From NCBI RefSeq assembly GCF_900114875.1, contig NZ_FPKW01000009.1:1-64000 (forward strand): a stretch of 64,000 bases of DNA. Direction: 5' to 3'. Below are positions 29,419-39,550 of this stretch, one piece after another. The notes beneath the pieces are model-generated. The model had not been told where the DNA came from and made no database searches. It was given only the letters and a program-made list of their open reading frames with translations. Positions within the stretch are counted from its first letter, which is position 1, and every line of letters starts with the position of its first letter. Origin of the DNA: Chryseobacterium limigenitum. Its GTDB lineage: Bacteria; Bacteroidota; Bacteroidia; Flavobacteriales; Weeksellaceae. Position numbers and translations under genes: made by a program.

Positions 29419-30363
29419 TTATTTTTTGATGACTTTGTGAGTTATTATTTTACCATCAATGCTCATCTGTAATATATAGAGTCCGGTTGGTAAGTTCTGC
29501 ACATTGATGCCTCCTTGGGCATCTTTACCTTCAAGGACTAGTTCTCCCGCTGTATTTACGATACGGTATTCATCAATTTTAGTTGTAGGATTGTCGAGTT
29601 TGATGAAAATCTTATCAGTTGTAGGATTTGGATAGATACTTGTTTTGATGGCATCGATTTCACTCGTACTAAGTGGTGTAGAGATCCAATCAATTATATT
29701 TCTTTGCGACCATCCTGTTGGTCCGTTGAGCGTATCTTCCCACTCCCAATTATTATTGAGGACTTTATAAGAATCTTTTTGAATGAGAAGTGTAATTCCC
29801 GTACTCGCATTTATAATTTCAGGTGTATTAAAGATTGCTATATCTCCAATCTGAAATCCTGCTGCTTGTGCAGATGTCCCAAAGGGAAGAGTATAAGTTG
29901 TCAACTTTGCATCTATTGATCCATCTGCATTGGTATCAGCGTGTGCTCTCTTCATCATTCCGGAGAAGTTAATTCCCAATGAATTACTTACAGCAGAAAT
30001 ATTCTTTTGAAGAGATTGAGCTTGATTCCAGCTGATGGTGTTTCCTCCTACAATTTCATTAGCTACAGTAGTTGATGTTGATCCTCCTATTTCTGTAGTG
30101 TTTACAAAAGTTCCACTTCCTCCATTATTTCTCCAAAATGAAGGGCGACCTCCATAACTATCAGATGTAGCAAGGTCAATATTCTTTGGTCCTGTAAAAT
30201 TATGGGATGGGCTATTGCTTTCGTTACCATTGGCAAAGGTAATGGTTTTGTAAACCTGCTCGCCTGTTCCGTTCACTGTCTGATCAAGAGCCATCTGTGC
30301 TTTGGTAGCAACAACCGATCCTGCAAGCATCACTCCTGTAGCTAAGTTTTTGAGTGTATTCAT
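29419..30363 (-). CDS. T9SS type A sorting-domain surface protein
   Basis: 314 residues from MNTLKNLATGVMLAG (signal peptide ending ATKAQ); the longer open frame upstream is not Bacteroidota-like and is rejected. The Gly/Asn/Ser-rich passenger includes NADTNADGSIDA-type residues. The C-terminus is a clear Por secretion domain: SIYPNPTTDKIFIKL, then VLEGKDAQGGINVQNLPTGLY and a basic KVIKK end. Such proteins are secreted by the Bacteroidota type IX system. More than 25 Gly codons and none TGA. It lies only 2 kb from genes using UGA as Gly. Confidence 0.82.
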   Translation of the reverse strand: MNTLKNLATGVMLAGSVVATKAQMALDQTVNGTGEQVYKTITFANGNESNSPSHNFTGPKNIDLATSDSYGGRPSFWRNNGGSGTFVNTTEIGGSTSTTVANEIVGGNTISWNQAQSLQKNISAVSNSLGINFSGMMKRAHADTNADGSIDAKLTTYTLPFGTSAQAAGFQIGDIAIFNTPEIINASTGITLLIQKDSYKVLNNNWEWEDTLNGPTGWSQRNIIDWISTPLSTSEIDAIKTSIYPNPTTDKIFIKLDNPTTKIDEYRIVNTAGELVLEGKDAQGGINVQNLPTGLYILQMSIDGKIITHKVIKK

Positions 30364-30540
30364 CTTTTTGTGTATCATACAAAATAAAATTTCCTGATTC
30401 TGCATTATTACTATATCACTTTTTTTGCAAAATGCAAGGGAAAGTGATGATTCTCTTGCATCAGTATCTGTTTTTACTATAACCTCCGTGTACCGCTTTG
30501 TGGTTATTGCGGTACAATAGTAAAAAGTACGCAAGTGCTT

Positions 30541-30577
30541 ACCCCGGAGAAATCAAAAATTTTTCCGGGCTTTTTTA
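30541..30577. terminator. Rho-independent terminator-like hairpin
   Basis: CCCCGGAGAAA and TTTTCCGGG arms followed by TTTTTT. The rest of 30578-30825 contains no recognised gene and is the leader of the LytS-like kinase gene. Confidence 0.6.
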
Positions 30578-30825
30578 TGTTTAAAAAAAATTATTTCGTT
30601 TTCCAAAATATTAGGCATTTTTAAAAGCACATCATCAGATTTTTGATCCTCGATATTTCTTAAAATAAAATCGTCTGCAAACTTTGGAAAAAATAATAAG
30701 GTAAAAAAGGGACGGATTCATGAGAACCTTCCAGTATTTCATGAGATACCGGAAACAGGCATGAAATCGCCAAAATAAAGCACGGAAAGAGCAGGAAAGA
30801 CTACCACGTCTGAAACGGAAGGATT

Positions 30826-31551
30826 ATGTTTGCTGTAATGACAGAAGCCAATAAAACAGACGAATTTTCTCCACTTCCAAGAGGTTGTACCTGCTTAGGT
30901 GCTGTCTGTGAAAGCCATCTGTTTTCTGCTCATTTTCTGCTCAATGTTTTGAACCATATCGGTTCGGAACTGCACGGTTCTTCCACAGCCTACCGGATCA
31001 TTGAAGATCTGGGAACTTCTCTGCGGTTGATTTTTAATGCAGTATCCTGTGGCGGGTCTTCTCATGGGGTTCATGCATTTGAAGATGAAATGAAGCTCGT
31101 CAGAAATACCATCACCATTCATAAAAGGATGTATCTGGAAGACCTGGAGCTGAATATTTCGGGAGAAGACTGCATTTCCGACAATCTTCCTATTCCTTTA
31201 GGATTATTACAAATCCCTGTTGAAAATGCCTTACTGCACGGACTGCGTAATAAACAGAAACCACCTTACAGGCTCGATATCTCCTTTGAAAAAGAACAAC
31301 CGGAAAATAAGGAAGATGAATTCTGTTATATGATAAAGATTGAAGATAATGGGGTCGGCAGAATTCCTGCTCCAAAAAACAGTTCCGGTTCCTTGATAAA
31401 ATCAGACTCTGCAAAATGGGGATTGAAATACCTTTCCTCGGTGGCCGGTCATTTTGAACATATTCATTTTGAAATTACCGATAAGCCCAATCATGGCGGA
31501 ACGGGAATTCATTGGTACATCAGGCAATCCTCTAAAAATACTAAGCTATGA
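30826..31551 (+). CDS. LytS-type soluble histidine kinase
   Basis: 241 residues, no membrane segment. The His_kinase core begins CESHLFSAHFLLNVLNHIGSEL (the phospho-acceptor region of LytS kinases normally reads LxPHFxxNxLN; here SAHFLLNVLN). HATPase boxes follow: PLGLLQIPVENALLHGL and IEDNGVGRIP. Its TGA stop overlaps the ATG of the response regulator. A cytoplasmic kinase without an obvious sensor domain needs a partner for input. Confidence 0.75.
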   Translation: MFAVMTEANKTDEFSPLPRGCTCLGAVCESHLFSAHFLLNVLNHIGSELHGSSTAYRIIEDLGTSLRLIFNAVSCGGSSHGVHAFEDEMKLVRNTITIHKRMYLEDLELNISGEDCISDNLPIPLGLLQIPVENALLHGLRNKQKPPYRLDISFEKEQPENKEDEFCYMIKIEDNGVGRIPAPKNSSGSLIKSDSAKWGLKYLSSVAGHFEHIHFEITDKPNHGGTGIHWYIRQSSKNTKL

Positions 31552-32282
31552 TGTCGTCTCTGTATACCTATATAGTAGTGGAAGACGACAGAAAAGCAAG
31601 TTCTGAGATTATTCGCAGAATGAATGCTTTTCCCGATTGGAAATGTCTTGGAAGCTTTACTCATTATGCAGAAGCATTGAAACTGATCCGACAGGAACGG
31701 CCTCATGTTTTATTTTTAGACTGGGAATTAGGGGACGGAACATCGATTGATATTTTACAGGGCATCAAAGATCTTACGGATTATCAACCCTATCTTATTT
31801 TTATTACTGCTCATCTGACCCACCGGATTCCTGAGAGCTTAATTCATTTTAAAGTACATCATTATTTGGGAAAACCCATTTGGGGAAAACTGGATATATA
31901 TTTAAAAGATTATTTACAGCAAGCGATACTTCATATTGAAATCCACAGAAAAGAATTGTTTGTATGGCTAACAACCATTGAAAAAATAAGGGTGAAAATC
32001 AATCCTAAGGAACTCATCTGCATCCAGCAGGCAGAAAACCCGAGAAACAAAATTTTGTGTCTTTCCAAAATCCAATCCTATGAAATCCGTGCTACATGGA
32101 TGTTTTGTGAACAGCTTCTGAAAGATTCCGGAGCCAATTATTTTGTGGTTAAACAGAGGGAGGTGATTGTTAATATGGATTGTATTGAAAAAATAGAAAA
32201 GAAATCGGCATTGCGTCTTAAAGATAATATTGTGGTCAAAATCAATAAGGATAAATTTCGGGAATTGAAAAATTACATTTAA
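31548..32282 (+). CDS. LytTR response regulator
   Basis: 244 residues. Receiver domain YIVVEDDRKASSEI with phospho-Asp in HVLFLDWELGDG, and a C-terminal LytTR DNA-binding domain (IRVKINPKELICIQQAEN, then FVVKQREVIVNMDCIEKIEKK). Paired with the LytS-like kinase. Targets unknown; neighbouring surface-protein genes are candidates. Confidence 0.82.
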   Translation: MMSSLYTYIVVEDDRKASSEIIRRMNAFPDWKCLGSFTHYAEALKLIRQERPHVLFLDWELGDGTSIDILQGIKDLTDYQPYLIFITAHLTHRIPESLIHFKVHHYLGKPIWGKLDIYLKDYLQQAILHIEIHRKELFVWLTTIEKIRVKINPKELICIQQAENPRNKILCLSKIQSYEIRATWMFCEQLLKDSGANYFVVKQREVIVNMDCIEKIEKKSALRLKDNIVVKINKDKFRELKNYI

Positions 32283-32310
32283 ATACACATTCCCAATTAA
32301 CAGATTAGAG

Positions 32311-33168
32311 CTATTCAAACAGTTTCACCTGAGTTCCATCAAACAACTCCCAATCTTCAAACACTTCTCGCTTCAATTCATCCAATGTTTTAAAAAGGAA
32401 ATGAGGCTTTGCTTCGTGGGTAAAACGTTCATCCTCCAACAATCTCTTCATAACCATTGCTTTATTGCTAACTGATTCAAATATACACAGCACACGAGAG
32501 CCGTATTCCAATCCAAACATATTGCTTGGTTGCCCTTCCGCCAATGTCAGCAAGTGTTGGAAAAGCGATTTATGGACACGTTTGGTATCTTCTCATCTGT
32601 AGACTTCAACAGCAAAAAGCTCTTTTCTTTTGGGCGTCTGGAGCATACATAAGGCATCCGCAATCAGATATTCATTATTACGGATGGGAATAGCCGATTC
32701 AGCTCTAAACCCTTTTTTCTTTCCGGTTCACAGCTTATCAAAATAGGTTTTAAAAAACAGAAGCTCCATATTCTGTTTTACTGCCCGTTCGTACATCGAA
32801 ATATGCACATCAACAGTTGATATTCTGTGGAAGTAATCCTGAAGGAATATGATGGTATTCCTTTTGGGAAACCTTACCGGAACTTCTGGGCCGAAACGTT
32901 CCCTGATAAGCTCTGCTCCATGAGAGGTCAGATGATGAATGCTTTCTAATTTTCAAAATTTCGGATGGGTACCGAAAGCAATAGAATTAACCAATGGATT
33001 TCTTCGGGACCTGAGCTCTGCAATCTGTTTATTGAGATTAGCCCTGTCAGACATAATCCCCAATTTCAAAAGTTGCCCTGTCGTTACGAATTTAAATTCT
33101 CCTAAAGCCAACAAAATTTTACCCTGAGACGGGCTCAATGTCAGGAAAAACAATCTTTTCGTGTTCAT
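32311..33168 (-). CDS. Replication-relaxation family protein, recoded
   Basis: 285 residues with UGA at 32953, 32728 and 32593 (lowest bases) read as Gly. It starts MNTKRLFFLTLSPSQG with an N-terminal winged helix (FVTTGQLLKLGIMSDRANLNKQIAEL). The C-terminal nuclease-like fold has the motif FAVEVYR-G-EDTKRV, matching the E.DRGT-type motif of PF13814, with UGA at the conserved Gly. Such proteins accompany relaxases and coupling ATPases. It overlaps the end of the T4CP locus region and is probably co-transcribed with it. Confidence 0.7.
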
Positions 33169-33296
33169 TAAAATAGCCATAAAAAATAAAAAGGCGATAA
33201 AACGCCTTGGATTTTTATAACAAGACCGATTAAGGATGAAACTTAGGATTATAATTATGAGCGGACTCTCTTGTATTTTGGTATGTAATTTTGTTT

Positions 33297-34778
33297 TTAT
33301 AGCCTTTTGATTCATTGAAAAGGCTGTGTCTCGGGCATTTTTTCTTTTGATGTTGAACTATTTCAGTTTTGTTTTTTGGATGGGGTGGGGTCAATGTCTC
33401 TGTATAAACCACTCTCCGAAATCATTTTCTTTTTCAGTTCTTTGAGCTGCCCGACATTCATAAAATATCTTTTCGGGCTTTTGAGAAGATAGTCAGGAAC
33501 TTTAATCTGCTTTGCAGGATAATGGCTGTTTTTAACAAAGAAATGATAAGGAGGAAGATACTGGAGTCCGGCATACGCAATTCCCAAATCGTTTGCGTGT
33601 GCTTTCAGGGCAGGAAAACCATTACTGCCAACTATTTTAACACCTGTATTATTAAGGATCAAATCTTTGAGCGTTGATAATTGTGTAATGCTTTGGGTGA
33701 GAGCGATGAGGTAGAGATTGTATTTTCTTGTTTCGGACAGGATAATCGAATACGAATCTGCGGTGGCAAAAGAACCAAACTCATCAACAAAGAGATAACA
33801 CGGTTTCCTGTTTTGCTCTTTCTGAAAAGCTCTCTGTAACGCAATACTGACAATTGTTGCAGAAATAAATATACCTAATGCCTTGCTGGCATCAGTTCAA
33901 AGTTTTCCTTTTGAGAGATTAAAAAGCATAATTTTTCAGTTCATTGCTTTTTTGATATCAACAGTAGCAGGTCAGTTCATCATCAGGTAAAAGCTGTAAT
34001 TATTTTGCAGGTTTTGGATTCTCGTATAGATCGCCAGCTTGGTTGCACTGTATTTACCATTAAGAAAAGCAGTTTGAAAGAATTGTCTGTACACGGGATT
34101 TTCGGATTGTCTTCCGAGTTCCACCCGCTCCTCATTTTGAGTATCGTCCATAAATGTTTGTAGGTCTGCTAATCCGCATTCTCATTTTTGAAATAAAACA
34201 GCCAGACAGGGTTTGAGTATGGTCTCCATCTGAAGTGTCAGTCCTGCTTCAGAGATCATTTCAGATAATGCTTTGGCAAATTGCTGGGACATCAGATCTG
34301 TTAAAACAGGGTCTATGACCCTCCGCCGAAATGGATTGATGCAGGGAATTTTTCACTGTTCCCGATGCGGGTCGATATAGAGAATACGTTCTGATTTAAG
34401 ATTCAGACGAAATGCCAAGATTTGTTCCGAAACATCGCCATGCGGATCTAACAAGATCATCGAATACTGCTCTTTACGATGAGAATGGTACTGGAGAGAA
34501 TATCGCAGAACCTTCATTAATTCACTTTTGCCCGATCCTGTTTTTCACGTAACGACGGTGTGTTTTTTTAGTGACTGCATCAGATAAGGAACAGGAACGG
34601 GCTTTGGTTTAAAAAATAGAGTCTGACACGGTTGTCGATAAAGTCCATAAGACGTTTGAATGAGTTCATTATGGTAAGGTAAGAAATAAAGAAAAGCGGA
34701 GGTGGTACATATCTTTTTCTTCTCCGAATGCAAGTCCTTCTGCGAACGGTTTCTATAAATGTCAATAGGATGACCCAT
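33297..34778 (-). CDS. HerA/VirD4-like coupling ATPase, recoded with 8 UGA
   Basis: 493 residues. Walker A reads VVT-G-KTGSGKSELMK, with the first Gly encoded by TGA at 34545. LLDPHGDVSEQI follows, then MLFNLSKGKL-G-TDASKALGIF (TGA at 33897) and Walker B CYLFVDEFGSFAT with ILSETRKYNLYL. This is the DNA-transfer ATPase type common in CPR bacteria and Gram-positive elements, and it differs from the VirD4-like ATPase at 5.4 kb. Other TGAs: 34353, 34182, 33972, 33936, 33363, 33312. No TAA or TAG inside. It lacks a relaxase directly beside it. Confidence 0.78.
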
Positions 34779-35220
34779 ACCGTTTTAACTACCTTTTTGA
34801 ATACCTTTTTAACAACCTCTAAAGCAAATGCGATAATGCCCTTTCCAGCAAGGGAAACTCTGCGGTTTCTGATGCAACAATATCATCATTTATCCCTATT
34901 TCATCATTCTTTTTTCTCATCTCTAAAATAAAAAGAAGTAAAGCCAAACTTCGACACTTTTCCTTGCAAGTCAATCAAAAATCCGTACAAGCACCATCGC
35001 CGGCAAAACATACCAAAACCCATAAAACAAAAAAGTCAAACAAAACAAAAGTTGGAAGATGGACACCTTTTACAGAAGAGACAAGACCCAAGAGAAAGGA
35101 ATCTCCTGACTAATGGTTCAAGGATTAACTGTACAGGAGGGCAATTGATACTCATCAATTGCCGGTTCATCAACCGACCCCAACAATCCACTATTTATTA
35201 ACCCTAAAAACAAAAACAAA
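34779..35220. other. Intergenic region with a perfect inverted repeat
   Basis: No gene seen. GGCAATTGAT-ACTC-ATCAATTGCC at 35140-35163 is a perfect 10-bp-arm palindrome without a T run, so it is an operator or transfer-origin candidate rather than a terminator. It lies between the divergent T4CP gene and the 35.2-38.5 kb block. Confidence 0.5.
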
Positions 35221-35466
35221 ATGGAAAACAAAATCGGAAAAACGCTTAACCTCGAATTGGTCGGGGTCGACGGGAATGCTCATGCCATCATGGGAGTCTT
35301 CTCAAGGCAGGCGAGACGTGAAAAGTGGTCTCAGGAAGAGATCCAATCAGTACTCGATGAGGCAATGGAAGGAGATTACGATCATCTTCTCGCTACGATT
35401 ATGACGTACTGCGAACCGCAGGACAGTCCTGAAGATGATTCTAACCCTGAAAATGAAGACTACTAA
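35221..35466 (+). CDS. Small conserved phage/element protein
   Basis: 81 residues, MENKIGKTLNLELVGVDGN with AIMGVFSRQARREKWSQEEI and ALEEAMEGDYDHLLATI-type residues. Widely seen in phages and integrative elements, with no established function known to me. Its TAA overlaps the ATG of the next gene (TAATG), so the two are coupled. Confidence 0.6.
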   Translation: MENKIGKTLNLELVGVDGNAHAIMGVFSRQARREKWSQEEIQSVLDEAMEGDYDHLLATIMTYCEPQDSPEDDSNPENEDY

Positions 35467-36074
35467 TGGGAACAAGAAACTTAACTGTTGTGGTTCACAA
35501 CAAAGAAGCGAAAATTGCCAGTTATGGACAATTCGATGGCTATCCGGATTCACTCGGTCTCAAACTGATAAAATTCTATAGCAATCCTGAGAACACCAAA
35601 AATCTCAAAGAAATCCTACCCAAAGTACGTCTTTGGAATGATAAAGACCAAAAGCTACAGGACGAATTTCTGGAATCTATCGGTTGTACCAACGGAATTC
35701 TTAATGAAAAGCAGAAAGAAGCGTTCAAAAAACGTTACCCTTTCCGCTATCGTGAACGCTACGGAAAATTAACAGAAGGACAAATTTTGGAAGTATTGCT
35801 GGAGTTTGCTCATCTTGATGAACTGACAACCATCGATGCTTATGATTTTGCATCCGACAGTCTGTTCTGTGAATGGGCGTATGTGATTGACTACGATAAA
35901 AATACTTTTGAAGTTTACAAAGGTCTCAACACCTCTGGGATTTCAGAAGAAGACCGCTTCTACAGTCTTTATGACGGAGAAAACGATTATTATCCAGTCA
36001 AGATTATTGCAACATTTCCGTTGAATAACCTTCCCGATGAAAACGAGTTCTTGCTCCAATGCTTAAAGCAATAA
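35466..36074 (+). CDS. Conserved element protein, MGTRNLT family (copy 2)
   Basis: 202 residues, homologous to the protein encoded at 3992 (MGTRNLTVVVHNKEAKIASYG, KEILPKVR, WAYVIDYDKNTFEVYKGL, PVKIIATF). Cytoplasmic, function unknown. No TGA codon inside although it is flanked by recoded genes. The two copies link the left and right mobile modules. Confidence 0.6.
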   Translation: MGTRNLTVVVHNKEAKIASYGQFDGYPDSLGLKLIKFYSNPENTKNLKEILPKVRLWNDKDQKLQDEFLESIGCTNGILNEKQKEAFKKRYPFRYRERYGKLTEGQILEVLLEFAHLDELTTIDAYDFASDSLFCEWAYVIDYDKNTFEVYKGLNTSGISEEDRFYSLYDGENDYYPVKIIATFPLNNLPDENEFLLQCLKQ

Positions 36075-36127
36075 GCAGTAGGCTTTAAGCTCTAATTTCT
36101 ACAATCTAATCCCTAAAATCTAAAAAA

Positions 36128-36712
36128 ATGAACAAAAACAAAAACCGCCTTTTGGTGTTGTGCTTTATGAAAATGCTACAGCAAAGAATCGAAAAAGACC
36201 AAGTGGAAAACATCAGTCCCGTATTCGGCAGTATCTTAAGTAAAGATGAACTTCAAAAAATCTTTAAGTGGCTGTACCCGGATAGAGTACTTGAATCGTA
36301 TGACTTTGAAACGATGGACAAACAAGATTTGCTTGAAGCCATCGCTGATGATATTCATATTCTAACTTATTTCATCGAAAGATGGAACAAAGAACTGGAA
36401 GAAAAAATCACTCCGCAGAAAGTCTACGATGTACTTTGCCAGCTCCAAATCGAAACGCATTATTTAATGACCAAGATTTTGGCTGATTGGGATGAATATG
36501 ACCACAGCAACTTTAAGGCATTGTGCCGAAAGGCGGGAACTCCTCAACCTTTGTATGCCGTATTCGAATCTTCTGTACAAGAAGAAGATAAATACATCAC
36601 GCTTCCGCTTTCCCAATATTACCAAACGCATTGGGAAGCTCAGGAAAAAGTAGAATTACTGATGAGCGAAGAAGGTTTTCCTGAAACTCAGCTCCAAATC
36701 CTAAGCCTGTAA
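36128..36712 (+). CDS. Hypothetical element protein, paralogous to the gene at 37978
   Basis: 194 residues, MNKNKNRLLVLCFMKML. Its first half (LSKDELQKIFKWLYPDRV, DKQDLLEAIADDIHILTYFIERWNKEL) aligns with the protein at 37978. The second half is distinct. Charged and cytoplasmic, no known domain. Confidence 0.5.
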   Translation: MNKNKNRLLVLCFMKMLQQRIEKDQVENISPVFGSILSKDELQKIFKWLYPDRVLESYDFETMDKQDLLEAIADDIHILTYFIERWNKELEEKITPQKVYDVLCQLQIETHYLMTKILADWDEYDHSNFKALCRKAGTPQPLYAVFESSVQEEDKYITLPLSQYYQTHWEAQEKVELLMSEEGFPETQLQILSL

Positions 36713-36743
36713 ACTTTTTATCCTAATTATTTATAAAACAAAA

Positions 36744-37181
36744 ATGAAACAAAACATCTTAGAATTTTATTCTAATCTGGATAAAGCCAGAGACAGGGCG
36801 TTATGGCTTGAGTTTGAGCATAGGAATGTAAATAAGCAATTTGTGGTGTTTGATGGTCCGGAAGATAACAATAACTATTTCGTAGCCGATATTCAGACAG
36901 CTCAAGAGATGGAAATCAAGCATCAGTATTACTCGCTTCCTGAAAATTATCAGCATTGGACGTATGGCGATTTGAAAGGAATTGTGGGTGACCCGGAAAT
37001 CTTGTCTCATTGGGAGGAGATCATTGGTAAATTTCAAGTGATGGAGGGCGAACTGCTCAAATTCATTCTGAAATATCAGATTCCATTGGAAAAAATCATC
37101 CGTCACGAACTTGGTTGCAGAGGATTTGACGACAATAATTGGGTTGGATTTCAGGAATCCGAAAAATACTGGATGAAGTAA
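36744..37181 (+). CDS. Hypothetical element protein
   Basis: 145 residues, MKQNILEFYSNLDKARDRAL, acidic and helical, with Tyr/Trp-rich motifs (NYQHWTYGDLKGIVG). No recognised family. Part of the collinear 35.2-38.5 kb block of small genes. Confidence 0.45.
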   Translation: MKQNILEFYSNLDKARDRALWLEFEHRNVNKQFVVFDGPEDNNNYFVADIQTAQEMEIKHQYYSLPENYQHWTYGDLKGIVGDPEILSHWEEIIGKFQVMEGELLKFILKYQIPLEKIIRHELGCRGFDDNNWVGFQESEKYWMK

Positions 37182-37219
37182 AAACTTTTATCAATTGTCA
37201 TTCATTATTAATCAATCTT

Positions 37220-37474
37220 ATGAAAATAGACCCTAAAAAAGTTCCGGTGATGAAAAATCACTGCAAAACCTGTCCATTTAAACCAAATAAAAAGGGACAA
37301 TGGCAGGATGTAAAATTAGCCAATGATGTCATTGCAAGAACTTTACTTCAAGCCCATCAGATCTGCCACGGAACGGAAGGCGAAAACAGAAAGCCAACCC
37401 ACCGTTGCAAAGGAGCTTTCGAGCATAATCTCGAAATCTACAAAAGAATGGGACTTGATGATTTAGTAGAATAA
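37220..37474 (+). CDS. Small Cys-containing protein
   Basis: 84 residues from MKIDPKKVPVMKNHC. A CKTCPFKPNKKGQW motif plus QICHGTEGENRKPTHRC gives four Cys/His ligands of a zinc-binding or redox fold, a pattern common in small phage proteins. Function unknown. Confidence 0.5.
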   Translation: MKIDPKKVPVMKNHCKTCPFKPNKKGQWQDVKLANDVIARTLLQAHQICHGTEGENRKPTHRCKGAFEHNLEIYKRMGLDDLVE

Positions 37475-37502
37475 AAATCTAAAAAACACTACCTAAAACA
37501 AA

Positions 37503-37715
37503 ATGGAAAACAAAAAAACAGTAAAGCAAATCATGATTATTAATGCTGAAATGCATCAAAATTATCTTGAATCTTTTGTAGAAGAACCTATGGAATTTGT
37601 AGACTTTGTGAATTTCGGTCTTGGAACGCTCTTCAATGAAGAGAAAAAAATTGAGCAGATTATTCCCAATGAAAATGCCACTCAGTTTGTCATTATTTAT
37701 ACGATAACCATATGA
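37503..37715 (+). CDS. Hypothetical element protein
   Basis: 70 residues, MENKKTVKQIMIINAEMHQN, ending IIYTITI at a TGA that overlaps the ATG of the next gene (ATGA). If UGA were Gly, the frame would extend 44 residues to TAA with no obvious homology. This is one of the few sites where the code matters directly for the product. Confidence 0.4.
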   Translation: MENKKTVKQIMIINAEMHQNYLESFVEEPMEFVDFVNFGLGTLFNEEKKIEQIIPNENATQFVIIYTITI

Positions 37716-37927
37716 ACAGGCAGGATCATTGTGTATTTGTCCTTACCGTTTTTATCATCGTACAGAAAACAAGTTGTATGGATATCGTTCATTTTCAGCC
37801 AAAATCCTTTTATCAAAGTTACCGAAAGGCTGATCAAGTAAGACAATCTCTTATCCGAAGCGGAAAGCTATCTGAAAACAATTCCTTTATTGAAGGAGAA
37901 TGCTTTATGGTGGTTTGCGCAAATTAA
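37712..37927 (+). CDS. Hypothetical element protein
   Basis: 71 residues, MNRQDHCVFVLTVFIIVQK, then polar with YQSYRKADQVRQSLIRSG. Coupled to the preceding gene by ATGA. No recognised family. Confidence 0.35.
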   Translation: MNRQDHCVFVLTVFIIVQKTSCMDIVHFQPKSFYQSYRKADQVRQSLIRSGKLSENNSFIEGECFMVVCAN

Positions 37928-37977
37928 CACGAAAACAAAATCCTTAAACAAAATGTCTAACAGTTAAACCCAACATT

Positions 37978-38523
37978 ATGAAAGAAAACAAAACTGCATT
38001 GTTGAAAATATTTTCAACGGTGCTAAAGGACAGAGTCAAATCTGAACCTCAGTATCAATCGATCAGTACGGAAATGCTCAAGTTCTTTTCCCGAAAAGAA
38101 TTGATTGAAATTATTACCCACAATTATGAAGGCGAAGTTCCATCGGAATTCAACTTTGTAGAAATGGAGAATAATGAACTTTTACAGCTTATCGGAGATG
38201 ATTTCAAAATTATCTCGTACGTGATGAGCCGATGGAGCAAGGAAGTGTCACAACTTCCTACGCTGCAGGAATGGATGCATTCCAAAGTTCATCCGGATTC
38301 TGAAAAAGAAGAAAACTTGGAATCAAAATCAGAAGAAACTGCATCAGAAAATTTGGAGAATCCTCCAACAACTGAAACGATTTCTAAACATAAAGATTCT
38401 GCTTCTGAAAATTCTGAAAAAGAAATTTCGGAATCTCCGAAACCTTCGGATGTATCATTTGAAGCTAATAAATTGGAAGAAAAACCATCTTCCAAAAAAC
38501 CCGAAAAGGCAAAGAATACTTAA
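37978..38523 (+). CDS. Hypothetical element protein with acidic tail
   Basis: 181 residues, MKENKTALLKIFSTVLKDR. The first 90 residues are homologous to the protein at 36128 (MENNELLQLIGDDFKIISYVMSRWSKEV). A long Ser/Glu/Lys-rich disordered tail follows (from about residue 105). The tail looks like a flexible linker or phospho/charge-rich interaction region. Confidence 0.5.
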   Translation: MKENKTALLKIFSTVLKDRVKSEPQYQSISTEMLKFFSRKELIEIITHNYEGEVPSEFNFVEMENNELLQLIGDDFKIISYVMSRWSKEVSQLPTLQEWMHSKVHPDSEKEENLESKSEETASENLENPPTTETISKHKDSASENSEKEISESPKPSDVSFEANKLEEKPSSKKPEKAKNT

Positions 38524-38623
38524 GCCTTTTCAAATAATTAATAATGGCTTGTTATCTACGAGCCATTTTCATTCGAAAATTTAGTCTTTACAATATTTTA
38601 TCTTCTATTAATCTTAAAACAAA

Positions 38624-39454
38624 ATGATTAAAACAAATCAAAACAAGCCTAAAGTTTTACTAAAAACACCGATCAGCTACTATTGAGGGAAGCAAAACAT
38701 GTTGAAACACATTCTTCCCTTAGTTCCGGAACACAAGATTTACATCGAACCCTACTTCGGATGAGGATCATTATTCCGGGCAAAAGAACCTGCAAAATGT
38801 GAAGTGATCAACGATGTGAATATGAATCTGGTTAACTTCTATCAGGTTTTAAAGAATAAAGGAAAACAGCTCGAAGCAAAAATCAAGGATACCCTTCACA
38901 GCAGAGAAACCTACAAAAAAGCCTTGTTGATTTATGACTGTCCGCGATTGTTTGCCGATGATCCTGTTATTAAAGCATGGGCAATGTATGTCGTTACTAA
39001 CCAAGGCTTCCTGCATCGTGTCTGATCATGGGGTTTTGACAAGGAGAAAAGATCTTCCCAAGTCTTCAAAAATAAAGTGGATTTATTTGGAGCCAACCTT
39101 ATTGAAAGAATCCGTTATACGCAGATAGAGCAAAATGATGCCTACAAAGTTATTATGAGCAGGGATTCCGAAGAAGCATTTATCTATTGTGACCCGCCTT
39201 ATATCAATACGAATATGGGACACTATTCAAAAACGTACTGAGAAGAAGATTTTAAACGTGATCTTGAGGTGTTGGCAAACATTAAGGGGAAGTTCCTGTT
39301 GTCGAATTACCCTTGAGAAATTCTCGACTCTTACATCAAAAAATATAACCGGTATGTGAAAACGTTTGACAAACCGTTGTCCGCAAGCCACAACAATAAT
39401 GCCTGAAAATCAAAAAGAAAAACGGAGGTTTTAGTGGCAAATTATCCTATATAA
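38624..39454 (+). CDS. dam: DNA adenine methyltransferase, recoded with 6 UGA
   Basis: 276 residues. Motifs: ISYY-G-GKQNML (TGA at 38684), the SAM-binding IEPYFG-G-GSLF (TGA at 38762) and catalytic YCDPPYINTN. Other UGA=Gly sites: HRV-G-SWGF (39023), KTY-G-EEDF (39239), NYP-G-EIL (39314), NNA-G-KSKRKTEV (39404). Four of these fall on residues that are Gly in the Dam family. Stop TAA (VANYPI). Family members modify adenine, usually at GATC; specificity cannot be read here. A solitary methylase: no restriction gene is nearby. It may protect or regulate the mobile element. Confidence 0.85.
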
Positions 39455-39550
39455 AATCCCTAAACCCCCAAAGGGTGCTTTGTAGCCGACAACCATCAAC
39501 TGTCAACCAAATTTACCAATTTCTCAATCTTTTAATTGCTTAAAACAAAA

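Noticed and set aside
30364..30534. N-terminal extension of the T9SS protein
   Set aside because: The extra residues are not signal-like, whereas MNTLKNLATG begins a good signal peptide; the extension overlaps the promoter region.
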